Translations under genes and position numbers: made by a program
Origin: JAHRAW01 sp965212085
Lineage (GTDB): Bacteria > Pseudomonadota > Gammaproteobacteria > Arenicellales > Poriferihabitantaceae
Length of the DNA: 64,000 nucleotides
NCBI GenBank assembly: GCA_965212085.1
Contig: OZ243042.1
Span: forward strand, 1,798,001 to 1,862,000
Direction of reading: 5' to 3'
Part shown: positions 1 through 9,370 of the stretch, one piece after another
How the letters are laid out: every line of letters begins with the position of its first letter
How positions within the stretch are numbered: the first letter of the stretch is position 1
Notes under the pieces: model-generated
Databases searched by the model: none
The model's input: the letters and a program-made list of their open reading frames with translations, nothing else
What the model was told of the DNA's origin: nothing

Positions 1-1
1 G

Positions 2-955
2 GAGCTGGATCATTCCGACAACCAACACGTATTCGCGACCATTCCCATACCCGTAGTCGTCATTAAAAACGGCCCGGGGCCGACGGTTTTGCTGGCCGCC
101 GGAAACCACGGGGATGAACAGGAGGGGCAGGTAATCCTTCGAAAACTGGCCCATGAACTGGAGCCGAACGATCTGTCGGGGCGGCTGATCATCCTTCCGG
201 CGTTGAATTACCCCGCGGTTTTGGATAATTCCCGGGTTTCTCCGCTGGACCGGAAAAATCTCAACCGCTGTTTCCCCGGCACCGGCGACGGGTCACCAAC
301 CGAAGCCATCGCGCATTTTGTGTCCACGCGGTTGTTGCCCTTGGCGGATGCGGGTATTGATCTGCACTCCGGAGGTTTGACCTCGGAATATCATCCCAGC
401 GGATTTCTGTGCGCTTGCGCGGACCGCGCGGTTATGAACGCAAGCATAAAACTGGCGGAAGCTTTCAACGCGCCGTTCACGCTTGTGGTTGATGGCAAAA
501 AATCCAGTGGATTTGACCCGACCGCGCATGCCATGGGAATTCCGTTTATTTCCGCCGAACTTTCGGGGGGCGGGAACGTTGACGGCAATGCCGTTGCAAC
601 TGGTTTGTCGGGGGTAAAAAACGTGTTGGGGCATTTGGGGTTACTGCCCGAACCCGCGTTCAATGACGCTCAGACCACTTTCCTCGATGGCATTTCCGGA
701 TGTTCCACGCTGGTCTCCACTATTTCCGGCATCTTTGAACCCGTTTGCGAACCCGGAAGTGTTGTGAAAGCCGGCCAGGTGGCGGGTTGGGTGCACTCGG
801 TGGAGGAAATTGAACGGGCGCCGATTCGTTTTGATTTCGAACGCCCGGGCGTTGTGCTGGTTCGCCGGCACGCCGCACGGGTTGTTCGCGGAAGCCATCT
901 CTTTTTTGTCGCGCCGGTTGTCAAGCGCGCCGACCTGTCGAAAATTGCGGGTTGA
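2..955 (+). CDS. DoeB/AstE-like zinc deacylase (5' truncated by window)
   Basis: Succinylglutamate desuccinylase/aspartoacylase family (M14-like zinc amidohydrolase). The zinc site is seen as NHGDE near position 107 and DLHSGG near position 360. The frame is open to the window edge; against the complete paralogue at 40945–42009 about 35 N-terminal residues are missing, and the shared segment is VIKNGPGPTVLLAAGNHGDE. The family removes an acyl group from N-acyl amino acids; the nearest known role is N-acetyl-diaminobutyrate deacetylase (DoeB/EutE) of ectoine breakdown, but the substrate here is inferred. The gene ends only 6 bases before soxB, so it is probably in the same operon and may supply an amino acid to the demethylation route. 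Confidence 0.85.
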   Translation, partial: ELDHSDNQHVFATIPIPVVVIKNGPGPTVLLAAGNHGDEQEGQVILRKLAHELEPNDLSGRLIILPALNYPAVLDNSRVSPLDRKNLNRCFPGTGDGSPTEAIAHFVSTRLLPLADAGIDLHSGGLTSEYHPSGFLCACADRAVMNASIKLAEAFNAPFTLVVDGKKSSGFDPTAHAMGIPFISAELSGGGNVDGNAVATGLSGVKNVLGHLGLLPEPAFNDAQTTFLDGISGCSTLVSTISGIFEPVCEPGSVVKAGQVAGWVHSVEEIERAPIRFDFERPGVVLVRRHAARVVRGSHLFFVAPVVKRADLSKIAG

Positions 956-961
956 TACCAA

Positions 962-2230
962 GTGGGTTATTCGGTTCTTGATTTGCTCCGCGATGCGCCG
1001 GGTTGCCGCAGCCGGCGGCAAATCGTTCCGCGTTCACAACCACGGTCTTGTTACGACATTGTGATCATCGGCGGGGGCGGTCATGGCCTCGCCACGGCGC
1101 ACTATCTCGCCAGCCGGCACGGAATTACCAGCGTGGCGGTGCTCGAAGCCGGTTGGATCGGCGGCGGAAATACCGGGCGTAACACCACCATCGTGCGCTC
1201 CGATTACCTTTTGAATGCCAGTTTTCAACTGAAAAATATGGCGCTGAAGTTGTGGGCGTCCCTGAGCCGGGAACTGGGTTTCAACCTGATGTATTCCCCC
1301 AGGGGTTACGTGGACCTGGCGCACTCCGACGCTGAACTCGAGCATTTCACGCTGCGCGCCAACGCCATGCGTTTGCGGGGAGCCGACGCAAACATTTTGT
1401 CGCCCACGGAATTGCAATCCCGCGTGCCGGAACTGGAACTGGAACTGGAACTGGAACGGAGCGCAGGTTCGCGATTTCCCGTTACCGGCGCCCTGGTTCA
1501 GGAGGCGGGCGGCGTTGTTCGCCACGACGCGGTGGCGTGGGGTTTTGCCGCTTCCTGCGCCCGGGCGGGGATTGACGTGGTGCAGAATTGCCCGGTCACG
1601 GGGTTCGTAATCGGCGGTGGAAAAGTGTGCGGCGTAAAAACCGGGCAGGGGGAAATTCGGTGCGGTAAGGCGCTGATTTCGGTGGCCGGGGCAACCACCG
1701 AGGTCGCCCGCATGGCCGGCATACCGCTGCCGGTTCAATCCATCAACGTCCAGGCCTTTGTTTCGGAACCCGTCAAACCGGTGCTTGATTCCGTGGTCAA
1801 TTACAACGCGGGGCTGGCCTATATCAGTCAAACCAACAAGGGCGAACTGGTTTTCGGCGGCGCCACGGACGGTTATCCTTCCTTCGCAAAGCGGGGTTCA
1901 TTTTCCACCCTGGAAAATATCCTTGTTCGCGCTTCACAAATTTTTCCGTTCATATCCAGGTTACGGTTGCTGCGGCATTGGTCCGGAACCGCGGACATCT
2001 CGATGGACGGCAACGCCATTATCGGGCCAACACCCGTACACAACTTGTATCTGAATTGCGGCTGGGGATATTCGGGGTTCAAGGCGACCCCGGCCGTGGG
2101 GTGGGCCCTGGCCGGGATGCTCGCCGGCGGCGGAGTTCCGGATCTTGTCGCGCCGTTTTCACCGGAGCGGTTTGCGAACGGAGACTTGATTGACGACAGC
2201 GGGACCGGGCCCTATCCCTGGTTGCATTGA
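962..2230 (+). CDS. soxB: Sarcosine oxidase beta subunit
   Basis: FAD-dependent oxidoreductase (DAO fold), 422 aa, the normal length for SoxB. The dinucleotide-binding stretch IVIIGGGGHGLATAHYLA (residues ~35–52) is followed by the SoxB signature GWIGGGNTGRNTTIVRS. As part of the alpha-beta-gamma-delta complex it oxidises sarcosine to glycine, passing electrons to oxygen; in the characterised enzyme the beta subunit binds FAD and covalent FMN. A GTG start is chosen because the family N-terminus ('YSVLDLLRDA') begins there. It is followed by soxD after 6 bases. Residues near 157–166 carry an ELELELELE run encoded by a GGAACT hexamer repeat. Identification is firm. Confidence 0.95.
   Translation: MGYSVLDLLRDAPGCRSRRQIVPRSQPRSCYDIVIIGGGGHGLATAHYLASRHGITSVAVLEAGWIGGGNTGRNTTIVRSDYLLNASFQLKNMALKLWASLSRELGFNLMYSPRGYVDLAHSDAELEHFTLRANAMRLRGADANILSPTELQSRVPELELELELERSAGSRFPVTGALVQEAGGVVRHDAVAWGFAASCARAGIDVVQNCPVTGFVIGGGKVCGVKTGQGEIRCGKALISVAGATTEVARMAGIPLPVQSINVQAFVSEPVKPVLDSVVNYNAGLAYISQTNKGELVFGGATDGYPSFAKRGSFSTLENILVRASQIFPFISRLRLLRHWSGTADISMDGNAIIGPTPVHNLYLNCGWGYSGFKATPAVGWALAGMLAGGGVPDLVAPFSPERFANGDLIDDSGTGPYPWLH
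1429..1457 (+). repeat. GGAACT hexamer repeat inside soxB
   Basis: Four tandem GGAACT units plus a partial fifth encode an alternating Glu-Leu run in SoxB. Six-base units keep the reading frame, so copy-number change would only lengthen or shorten the run. Confidence 0.85.
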
Positions 2231-2236
2231 TCTCAG

Positions 2237-2494
2237 ATGCTGTTAATACCCTGCCCGTGGTGCGGGCCCCGTGATCAGTGCGAATTCACCTACGGCGGCG
2301 CCGCCGTTAAATTTCCCCCGCTCGATCAAACCCCGCCGGCGGCCCGAAACGAATGGCACAACGCCGTCCACGTTCGGGACAATCCCAGGGGGCTGACCCG
2401 TGAGTTGTGGTATCACGAAGCAGGTTGTGAATGCTGGATCGAAGTCATGCGCGATACGCTGACCCATGAAATCAGCGCGGCTGATGCGGATTGA
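2237..2494 (+). CDS. soxD: Sarcosine oxidase delta subunit
   Basis: Small 85-aa zinc-binding subunit of heterotetrameric sarcosine oxidase. The CPWCG motif lies at residues 6–10, and ELWYHEAGCECW with further Cys/His ligands lies near residue 55; both are family hallmarks. It is located between soxB and soxA with 6-base gaps on both sides, so it is clearly part of the soxBDAG operon. It has no known catalytic function of its own; the family role is structural. Confidence 0.95.
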   Translation: MLLIPCPWCGPRDQCEFTYGGAAVKFPPLDQTPPAARNEWHNAVHVRDNPRGLTRELWYHEAGCECWIEVMRDTLTHEISAADAD

Positions 2495-2500
2495 AACGCC

Positions 2501-5365
2501 ATGCAGGTTAATCGAATTTCAACCGCGAGCGGCGTGGATCTCTCGAAGCCCGTAAAATTCACGTTTGACGGGCGCGAGCTGGAAGGCTGCCGGGGGGATA
2601 CCCTGGCGTCGGCTCTGCTGGCCAACGATATACACCTGGTTGCGCGTTCCATCAAGTATCACCGGCCACGGGGGATACTGTCCGCCGGGCTGGAAGAGCC
2701 TTCGGCATTGGTGGAATGCGCGGATGATAACGGCGTGTTCACGCCGAACCTGAAGGTTACCGAGGTCGCGCTGAGGGAAGGGCTGGTGGCAAGAAGCCAG
2801 AACAACTGGCCGTCGCTCAGCTTTGATCTGGGCGCGGTTTTGTCCCTCGGCTCGAAACTGATGGGCGCGGGTTTTTACTACAAAACTTTCAAGTGGCCGG
2901 GCTGGGGCTGGCACCGGCTGTACGAAAAAATCATTCGCAGGCTTGCGGGGCATGGCCGAGTCCGGGCCGGGGTGGACGCGGCTTTGCACGATCAGCGCCA
3001 TAAATTCTGCCGGATCGTGGTTATCGGCGGCGGACCGGCGGGCCTTGCGGCGGCGTTAACCGCAGCGCGCGCCGGCGTCAGGGTGGTGGTTTTGGAGCAG
3101 GACAGGGAATTCGGCGGCTCCCTGCTTTGGCGGGAAGAAAAAATAGCCGGCGTCGCCCCGGCCCGGTGGCTGGCGAATGTGCTGGAAGAATTGCGCCGGC
3201 GTGAAAATGTTACGCTGCTGCCGCGAACCCTCGGGTTTGGCCACTACGATCATGGCTTGATTCTGGCGTCCCAAAACCGGGCGCGTGGTTCCGGGCATAT
3301 ATTTTGGAAAATACGCGCGGAAAGAATTTTGCCGGCCACCGGCGCGCTGGAACAACCGCTGGTCTTCACCAACAACGACCGCCCCGGCATTATGCTGGCG
3401 GGCGCGGTACGGCAATATATCCACCGCTACGGGGTCGCGCCCGGGCGAAGGGCGTTTCTCGCCATCGCGGATCCCGGGGATGAGGCGCTGACCATAGCGG
3501 CATTGGACAAAGCCGGGATCAAGGTGGCGGGGTCTCTGAAGCCCGGCGAAAACCTGTTGAGTGCCCGGGGCCGAAGCCGGGTGCGCGCGGTAATCTACCA
3601 GTCAAAAGATGGCCCGGTAAAACGCTCCTGCGATCTGGTGTGCGTATCCTCCGGCTGGATGCCCGTTGCCCAGTTGGCAACGCATACCGGCGGCAGTCTG
3701 ATGAATGACGCCCGGACACAAACCGGGCGCTTGCTCAGCGCAGGCGCGTGTCGCGGATTAACCGGCGTCAACTCATTGTTAGCGGACGGCGAATATCAGG
3801 CCAACCGGGCTTTGGCGCAACTTGGATTGAAGGTTTTCGACGAGGGCCGGGCGCCGGAAATTGAACCAAAGCCGGGCGTAAAAAATACCGTGCACGCCGG
3901 AAAGGGAAAAGCGTTTGTTGATTTTCAAAACGATGTGACCCGCTCGGACATAGAACAGGCCGTGCGCGAAGGATTTGACGACGTGGAATTGATGAAGCGG
4001 TACACCACAACGGGAATGGGAACCGACCAGGGAAAAACCAGTTGGGCAAACGCCGGGGCGGTGTTTTATCAGTGCATGGCAAACCCTCCCGAAAAAAATT
4101 GCCATACCACGTCGCGCCCGCCTTATTCTCCGGTTTTATTCGGAGGCTTGACGGGAGCAAGAACGGCGCAAAACATGTCGCCGGTGCGCCGAACGCCGTT
4201 TCACCGCGCTTTTGAGAAAGCGGGTTGCGTGTTTCAAACTTCGGGGGACTGGCTTTACCCTGGATATTTCCCCCGGGACGGCGAAACCATGGCGCAGGCA
4301 ATCCACCGCGAGGTCGGCGCGGTTCGCAACGGAGTCGGCTTTGTTGACATGTCCACGCTGGGGAAAGTGGACGTCAAGGGAAAAGATGCAGCGGAGTTCC
4401 TTTCAAGAATTTACTGCAACAATATCTCCACCGTTGACGCCGGGCGGCTTCGTTACGGAATGATGCTTCGTGAAGACGGCATAGCCTACGACGACGGGAT
4501 CGTGGCGCGGGTCGGGAGTCAACATTACTTGCTTACCACCACCACCGCAAACGCGGAGTCGGTGTGGCGTTGGATGACCCGGTTGCTGCAGGTTCAGTGG
4601 CCCGAACTGGACGCGCAAATTACCCGGATAACCGAGCACTGGGCTTCTCTTGCCATAGCAGGCCCCCGCGCCCGTGAATTGCTGCGAGCGTTGAATCCGG
4701 ATTTCGGCGTGGAAAGACCGGCGTTTCCGTTGGCCTCGGTTCGGGAGGGTTGTTTGGACAAGCGTCTGCCTTGCCGGGTTTTTGCCGCCGGTTTTTCCGG
4801 GGAGTTGAGTTATGAAATCAATGTGCCGGCCGGATACGCCACCCATCTGCTTGGCGAAATAACCCGCACGGGAAAAGCGTTTGATGCCACCCCTTACGGG
4901 TTGGAAGCGCTGGACGTGCTAAGGATAGAGAAGGGGCATTTAACGGTTGGCGCCGAGATGGACGGCCGCACCACTCCCCACGATCTGGGGTTGTCGCGAA
5001 TGGTGTCCGTCAACAAGGATTTTATAGGCCGGGCTTTGCTCGCGCGGCCGGGCTTGCAGGGCAACCATCGGTTGCAACTGGTCGGGCTGAGCGCGCTCGA
5101 TAAAAACACCTCGATACCCCGTGGCGCGCACCTGGTGGATTTGCCCCTGTCGGCGTCGGCAACGCAAACCTCGCGGGGCAGACTGACCGCGTCGGTGCAC
5201 AGCCCGACCCTGGGATATTCCATCGCCCTCGGGTTGCTCGAGAATGGGCATTCCCGAATGAACGCGCATCTATGGGCGGTGTCGCCGGTTGCCAATCAAT
5301 CGGTCGAGGTGCGGGTCTGTCCGAGTTGTTTCTACGACGCGGAAGGGAAGCGTGCACATGGATGA
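2501..5365 (+). CDS. soxA: Sarcosine oxidase alpha subunit
   Basis: Large subunit, 954 aa (family about 1000). Domain order: N-terminal ferredoxin-like SoxA domain (residues ~10–95, with SIKYHRPRGILSAG), an NAD-binding pyridine-nucleotide-disulphide oxidoreductase core starting at VVIGGGPAGLAAA (~residue 171), and a C-terminal GcvT-like aminomethyltransferase half (residues ~600–950) that passes the methyl carbon to tetrahydrofolate as 5,10-methylene-THF. It is preceded by soxD (6 bases) and overlaps soxG by 8 bases, which suggests coupled translation. The product works in the cytoplasm in sarcosine oxidation. Confidence 0.95.
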   Translation: MQVNRISTASGVDLSKPVKFTFDGRELEGCRGDTLASALLANDIHLVARSIKYHRPRGILSAGLEEPSALVECADDNGVFTPNLKVTEVALREGLVARSQNNWPSLSFDLGAVLSLGSKLMGAGFYYKTFKWPGWGWHRLYEKIIRRLAGHGRVRAGVDAALHDQRHKFCRIVVIGGGPAGLAAALTAARAGVRVVVLEQDREFGGSLLWREEKIAGVAPARWLANVLEELRRRENVTLLPRTLGFGHYDHGLILASQNRARGSGHIFWKIRAERILPATGALEQPLVFTNNDRPGIMLAGAVRQYIHRYGVAPGRRAFLAIADPGDEALTIAALDKAGIKVAGSLKPGENLLSARGRSRVRAVIYQSKDGPVKRSCDLVCVSSGWMPVAQLATHTGGSLMNDARTQTGRLLSAGACRGLTGVNSLLADGEYQANRALAQLGLKVFDEGRAPEIEPKPGVKNTVHAGKGKAFVDFQNDVTRSDIEQAVREGFDDVELMKRYTTTGMGTDQGKTSWANAGAVFYQCMANPPEKNCHTTSRPPYSPVLFGGLTGARTAQNMSPVRRTPFHRAFEKAGCVFQTSGDWLYPGYFPRDGETMAQAIHREVGAVRNGVGFVDMSTLGKVDVKGKDAAEFLSRIYCNNISTVDAGRLRYGMMLREDGIAYDDGIVARVGSQHYLLTTTTANAESVWRWMTRLLQVQWPELDAQITRITEHWASLAIAGPRARELLRALNPDFGVERPAFPLASVREGCLDKRLPCRVFAAGFSGELSYEINVPAGYATHLLGEITRTGKAFDATPYGLEALDVLRIEKGHLTVGAEMDGRTTPHDLGLSRMVSVNKDFIGRALLARPGLQGNHRLQLVGLSALDKNTSIPRGAHLVDLPLSASATQTSRGRLTASVHSPTLGYSIALGLLENGHSRMNAHLWAVSPVANQSVEVRVCPSCFYDAEGKRAHG

Positions 5366-5915
5366 GCGCGTCCATCGAGAGCCGGCAACCGATGCCGACG
5401 GCGCGATTTCCGATGCCGCGGACTTGACGCTCAAGGAGCAACTGCGCGTCGAAATTCGGCAACTGCAGTTTTATACGCCCGGTGCTTTGCATAAATTCTG
5501 CCGCGCCCGGTGCCGGCAAAACATCGAGACCGGCGCTTCAGGCACGCACGGGGAAGCGGTTTATCTCAGGTATGGGCCGCGTTCGCTTTATATCGTTTGT
5601 GGTGAGGACGCGCGGTCCGGTTTGCCCCCCGACCCGGATGAAAAACGGTCTGGAAACGCCACGGATATCAGCCACGGGAAAAGCCTGTTCCGGTTAAAGG
5701 GAAAGCGGGCGTATCAATTTCTCCGCGATTACAGTTCTTTGGACCTCGACGATGAGCGGGTGCGGAATTTCAGGATGGCAAAATGTCGTATCGGCGATTT
5801 TCAGGTTTTGATGTGGTGGCGGCAACCGACCGACGTCTGTTTGCTGCTGGACAGGAGTTATGCGCAGGCTTTTGTCAATTTCCTGCGGGCGCTGGCGCAA
5901 CGTTGGGCGGGTTAA
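5358..5915 (+). CDS. soxG: Sarcosine oxidase gamma subunit
   Basis: 185 aa, matching SoxG in size and gene position. The ATG inside the last codons of soxA is chosen because the open frame upstream of it lies wholly within soxA. The C-terminal half is a truncated GcvT-like fold with GKRAYQFLRDYSSLDLDDERV and CRIGDFQVLMWW, as expected for gamma subunits. It completes the soxBDAG order. SoxG sequences diverge quickly, so identification rests on context plus weak motifs. Confidence 0.88.
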   Translation: MDERVHREPATDADGAISDAADLTLKEQLRVEIRQLQFYTPGALHKFCRARCRQNIETGASGTHGEAVYLRYGPRSLYIVCGEDARSGLPPDPDEKRSGNATDISHGKSLFRLKGKRAYQFLRDYSSLDLDDERVRNFRMAKCRIGDFQVLMWWRQPTDVCLLLDRSYAQAFVNFLRALAQRWAG

Positions 5916-6033
5916 TAGGGCTGGAATAAATGGTTCGGGCGGCCAAAAGCGTATATGATGCGGTACTCAACGCGCGTTGATTCGGGCGGATAATGGCGCG
6001 CTTGATTATTGATTTTGATTATTGGTTGAAGAT

Positions 6034-6672
6034 ATGAGTAACAAAAACAATCTCAGCACTGTAATCTACGAAGACCTGAGGTCTCAACTGATCGTCGGCA
6101 AGATGGAACCCGGCGACACGCTGTCCATCCGCACCCTGGCGGAGCAATATAAGGTGTCCACGATGCCCATCCGCGAGGCATTAAAACGATTGGAAGCGGA
6201 AAAGGCGCTCGCCGGGGCGGCCAAAAAAGCCTACCGCGTACCCGAAGTCAGCACCGGGGACGCCGCCAGTTTGTTTTTTATTCGCTCGGTACTGGAAGGC
6301 GCGGCGGCGCAAATCGCGGCGGCGAATATGAACAGTCAGGACATAGACATGGCGCGCCGCTTCACCATGATGATGGACGCCGCATGGAAACAGGGAGACG
6401 CCCAGCGTTTTCTTGAAAATAATTTCGCATTTCATTCATTGATTTACCGCGCCGCCAACAATCCCGATTTATCCAGTATAGTGGAAGGGTTGTACGCGCG
6501 AAGCGGGCCTTTGCTGGGGAAAGCCATAAGGCATCTGAGCAACGTGGCGGACTGGGAAACCAATCACTACAAAATTATTGATGCGCTGAAAGGCCGGAAT
6601 GGTGCGCAGGCGCGCCGGTTGATGGAGGAAGATATCAAGTGGGGGATGTTTCTCTACAACGAGGTTTCCTGA
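6034..6672 (+). CDS. GntR-family regulator, FadR/FCD type
   Basis: 212 aa. N-terminal winged helix-turn-helix (residues ~10–70, with EDLRSQLIVGKMEPGDTLS and STMPIREALKRLEAE) and an all-helical FCD ligand domain (residues ~85–205, including FAFHSLIYRAANNP). The ATG at 6034 is preferred to an in-frame TTG at 6022. The last conserved FCD histidine appears to be replaced by Asp-Ile near the end, so metal binding may differ. It sits between soxG and the ABC importer, and TGTGATCACA-like palindromes flank the importer promoter, so it probably controls that operon in response to a methylated amine or breakdown product. The ligand is unknown. Confidence 0.85.
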   Translation: MSNKNNLSTVIYEDLRSQLIVGKMEPGDTLSIRTLAEQYKVSTMPIREALKRLEAEKALAGAAKKAYRVPEVSTGDAASLFFIRSVLEGAAAQIAAANMNSQDIDMARRFTMMMDAAWKQGDAQRFLENNFAFHSLIYRAANNPDLSSIVEGLYARSGPLLGKAIRHLSNVADWETNHYKIIDALKGRNGAQARRLMEEDIKWGMFLYNEVS

Positions 6673-6709
6673 AGGCCGGGGCCTTGTTTCCCCTGTTTTG
6701 GGCGAAATA

Positions 6710-6721
6710 CTGTGATCACAG
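6710..6721. promoter_or_regulatory. Perfect palindrome, candidate GntR operator 1
   Basis: CTGTGATCACAG is a 12-base perfect palindrome 13 bases upstream of the -35 hexamer of the importer promoter. A near copy lies about 73 bases downstream (6783–6793). Assignment to the adjacent GntR protein is inference. Confidence 0.45.
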
Positions 6722-6734
6722 CGACATATTCGGC

Positions 6735-6763
6735 TTGACATTTTGCTTTTATTAGTGTAATTT
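6735..6763 (+). promoter_or_regulatory. Sigma-70 promoter of the ABC importer operon
   Basis: The consensus -35 TTGACA (6735–6740), a 17-base spacer and -10 TAATTT (6758–6763) lie about 100 bases before the start of the binding-protein gene. Confidence 0.65.
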
Positions 6764-6782
6764 TGCAGTTATAAGGCAGATG

Positions 6783-6793
6783 TGTGATCGCAG
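6783..6793. promoter_or_regulatory. Imperfect palindrome, candidate GntR operator 2
   Basis: TGTGATCGCAG differs by one base from the palindrome at 6710. It lies just downstream of the likely transcription start, where a bound repressor would block RNA polymerase. Inferred site. Confidence 0.4.
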
Positions 6794-6860
6794 ATTGAGG
6801 ATTACAACGCGGTTACAAGATTGTTGCAGCCATGACCCTAAACCCCGTGGAGGAGTAACG

Positions 6861-8351
6861 ATGAAAGCCATATCAAAGTCGAAAATTATCGCGCTGGCCG
6901 CCCTACTGGGCTTGGGTGCGGCAGTCGCCCACGCCGAAACCGTTTTCCGATTCGGCCATCCGGTCGGTGAAGGCGGCAAAGAAAGCCTGGATCCAATCCA
7001 TACCAATCGTTTTTATTACGCGATTCAGCCGATATACAACAAACTGGTGCGGATTGACTCGGAGGGACGCCCGGAGCCTTCTCTGGCGGCGAGTTGGTCG
7101 CCGTCCGAGGATGCGTCAAAGTGGACGTTCAACCTGCGCAAGGGCGTCAAGTTCCACGACGGCAGTGATCTTGACGCAGAAGACGTAGTTGATCTGTTTG
7201 CCCGAATAAAGGACCCCAAGTTTGAATCGCCCCTTGCGTCCGCTTTGGCGCTGGTGGATTCCGTGGAGGCGGTGGATGCCCACACGGTGGTTTTTCACCT
7301 GACCTCCGGTCACGCCGACTTCCCGCTGCTGCTGGTTGATTATCGCGTAAGGGTTACGCCTTCGGGAACCGGCGACACCATCGGCACCACGGGCATCGGA
7401 ACCGGCCCGTTCAAACTGAAAACCTTGGACGCGGTGGGCACCACCGTGCTGGTGCGAAACGACGAGTATTGGGAAGGGCCGCCCAAGGTTGACCGCATAG
7501 AAATCATCGGCATCCCGGACGCCCAGGCCCGCGTGCAGGCGATGCTGGGGAGGCAAATAGACTGGCTGCTTTCGGTCAGCGCGCAGCAGGCGCCGCTGTT
7601 CGCCGGCAATCCGACGTTTGTTACGCAAACTTTCCCGTCTGGGGACTGGAAGGGGATCGCGTTTGACACCGAAAAAGAACCTTACGGCGACCCGCGAGTC
7701 CGCAAAGCGTTGCGCATGGTGGTTGACCGTGAAGCGATGGCCGCACTGGTGGTCGGGAAAGGCGGCGGAACGGTCAGTTGCGATACCCCCGTGGCGCCCA
7801 ACGATCAATACCGGGCCAACTTCAACTGCCCGGCGGACATCCAAGGCGCAAAGGCGTTGCTGGCGGAAGCGGGATTCGCGGACGGAATTGATATCGAGAT
7901 CAGCGTCAGTGATCTTGACCAGCACTGGGTGAACATCGCCGAAGTGTATCAGCAACAGGCCGCCGGGGCGGGCATCCGGGTAAAGGTGAATATGGAGCCT
8001 GCGGACGGATACTGGGGCGACGTGTGGATGCAGCACCCCGCTTTCCTGACCTGGTGGAGCACGCGCCCCGCCGATCAAATCTTGAACGAAGCTTTTCGGG
8101 GCGGCGGTTCCTGGAACGAAAGCCGTTACAGTAACGAAGCGTTTGACGCGCAACTGGATTCGGCGCGCCAGGCTTCCTCATTCGATGAGCGCGCCAAACT
8201 GTACGGGCAGGCCCAGCAAATGTTGTTTGACGAAGGCGCAACGTTGATTCCCTATCACTTGAACGTAACCCGGGTGCTTGGGAAGAACATCGGCGGATTC
8301 CCCGAAGTGGACGACTTGCATTTGAAGTGGCACCTCATCACCAAAAAGTAG
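6861..8351 (+). CDS. ABC transporter substrate-binding protein, SBP_bac_5 family
   Basis: 496 aa. It has a Sec signal peptide with the cleavage region GAAVAHAE (residues ~20–27) followed by a dipeptide/oligopeptide/nickel-type binding fold (LAASWSPSEDASKWTFNLRKG, then VKFHDGSDLDAEDVVD). The ATG follows a good Shine-Dalgarno sequence (GGAGG, 6848–6855 region). This is the periplasmic receptor of the importer encoded by the next three genes. The SBP_bac_5 family takes up peptides, opines, glutathione, nickel chelates and amines; the demethylation genes on both sides suggest a methylated amine or peptide-like osmolyte, but the sequence does not show the ligand. Confidence 0.9.
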   Translation: MKAISKSKIIALAALLGLGAAVAHAETVFRFGHPVGEGGKESLDPIHTNRFYYAIQPIYNKLVRIDSEGRPEPSLAASWSPSEDASKWTFNLRKGVKFHDGSDLDAEDVVDLFARIKDPKFESPLASALALVDSVEAVDAHTVVFHLTSGHADFPLLLVDYRVRVTPSGTGDTIGTTGIGTGPFKLKTLDAVGTTVLVRNDEYWEGPPKVDRIEIIGIPDAQARVQAMLGRQIDWLLSVSAQQAPLFAGNPTFVTQTFPSGDWKGIAFDTEKEPYGDPRVRKALRMVVDREAMAALVVGKGGGTVSCDTPVAPNDQYRANFNCPADIQGAKALLAEAGFADGIDIEISVSDLDQHWVNIAEVYQQQAAGAGIRVKVNMEPADGYWGDVWMQHPAFLTWWSTRPADQILNEAFRGGGSWNESRYSNEAFDAQLDSARQASSFDERAKLYGQAQQMLFDEGATLIPYHLNVTRVLGKNIGGFPEVDDLHLKWHLITKK

Positions 8352-8411
8352 CGCAAAACCAGCGGCAAAAAATCACGCTAAACTGTTGCTTTTGATTGCG
8401 AGGCAACGCCC

Positions 8412-9365
8412 GTGTTCATCCTTTTAACCAAAAGATTATTGCTGGCGGCGATAACGATTTCCATTGTCGTGGGCATCGTGTTTGTTGCCGTGGAAGCACT
8501 GCCGGGCGACACCTGCACCGCTTTTCTTGGCCGCGCCGCCCAGGGAACGCGCCTGGAAACCTGCCGGGAAGAGTTCGGCTTGAACCGCCCCGCCGTGGCC
8601 AGATTCAGCGAGTGGATTAGCGCCGCGGCCCGGGGCGACCTGGGGGTTTCCATGGCCCGGGACACCGAGGTGAGCGGGCTGGTGAGCATTCGCCTGCGAA
8701 ACACCCTGTTGCTTGGCCTGTCGGCGTGTCTGGTGGGCATCCCGCTGGCCATCATGCTCGGCGTCATCGCCGGCTTGTGGCGGGACCGGCCCCTCGACAT
8801 CGGGCTTTCGACGTTTTCCATCATGATTATGACCATACCCGAATTCGTGCTCGGGACGGTCTTGATTCTGGTGTTCAGCATTTGGCTCGGCTGGTTGCCC
8901 GGCATCGTAATTACCAGGCCGGACGCGCCCATACAGGATTTTCTCGGAGACATCATCCTGCCCGTGATCGCGCTTGCCGGCGTTATGACGGCGCACATTC
9001 TGCGGATGGTGCGAACCAGTGTCATTGACGTGATGTCCAGCGAATACGTGAAGATGGCGAAGCTGAAAGGCGTTCCGTACTGGACCATGGTTCGGCGCCA
9101 CGTTTTGCCCAACTCACTGGTTCCCACCATCAACCTCATCGCGCTGACCATCGCATGGATGCTGGGCGGCGTGGTGGTTATCGAGGTGGTTTTCAATTAC
9201 CCCGGAATCGGGCGGCTGATCGTGGACGCCATCGGTGACCGGGACCTGCCCCTGGTGCAGGCCATCGCGCTGGTCCTCGCCCTCATCTACGTGGGGCTGA
9301 ATCTCGCCGCGGACATCCTGACGCTGGTGTTGAATCCCAGGCTCAGGAGCATGAAGTTTCAATAA
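8412..9365 (+). CDS. ABC transporter permease, DppB type
   Basis: 317 aa inner-membrane permease with about six hydrophobic segments, the first at the very N-terminus. The EAA-type cytoplasmic loop that contacts the ATPase is seen as EYVKMAKLKGVPYWTMVRRH (~residue 215). GTG start. The preceding 60-base gap holds nothing obvious. It pairs with the DppC-type permease 5 bases downstream. Confidence 0.9.
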   Translation: MFILLTKRLLLAAITISIVVGIVFVAVEALPGDTCTAFLGRAAQGTRLETCREEFGLNRPAVARFSEWISAAARGDLGVSMARDTEVSGLVSIRLRNTLLLGLSACLVGIPLAIMLGVIAGLWRDRPLDIGLSTFSIMIMTIPEFVLGTVLILVFSIWLGWLPGIVITRPDAPIQDFLGDIILPVIALAGVMTAHILRMVRTSVIDVMSSEYVKMAKLKGVPYWTMVRRHVLPNSLVPTINLIALTIAWMLGGVVVIEVVFNYPGIGRLIVDAIGDRDLPLVQAIALVLALIYVGLNLAADILTLVLNPRLRSMKFQ

Positions 9366-9370
9366 CCGGT

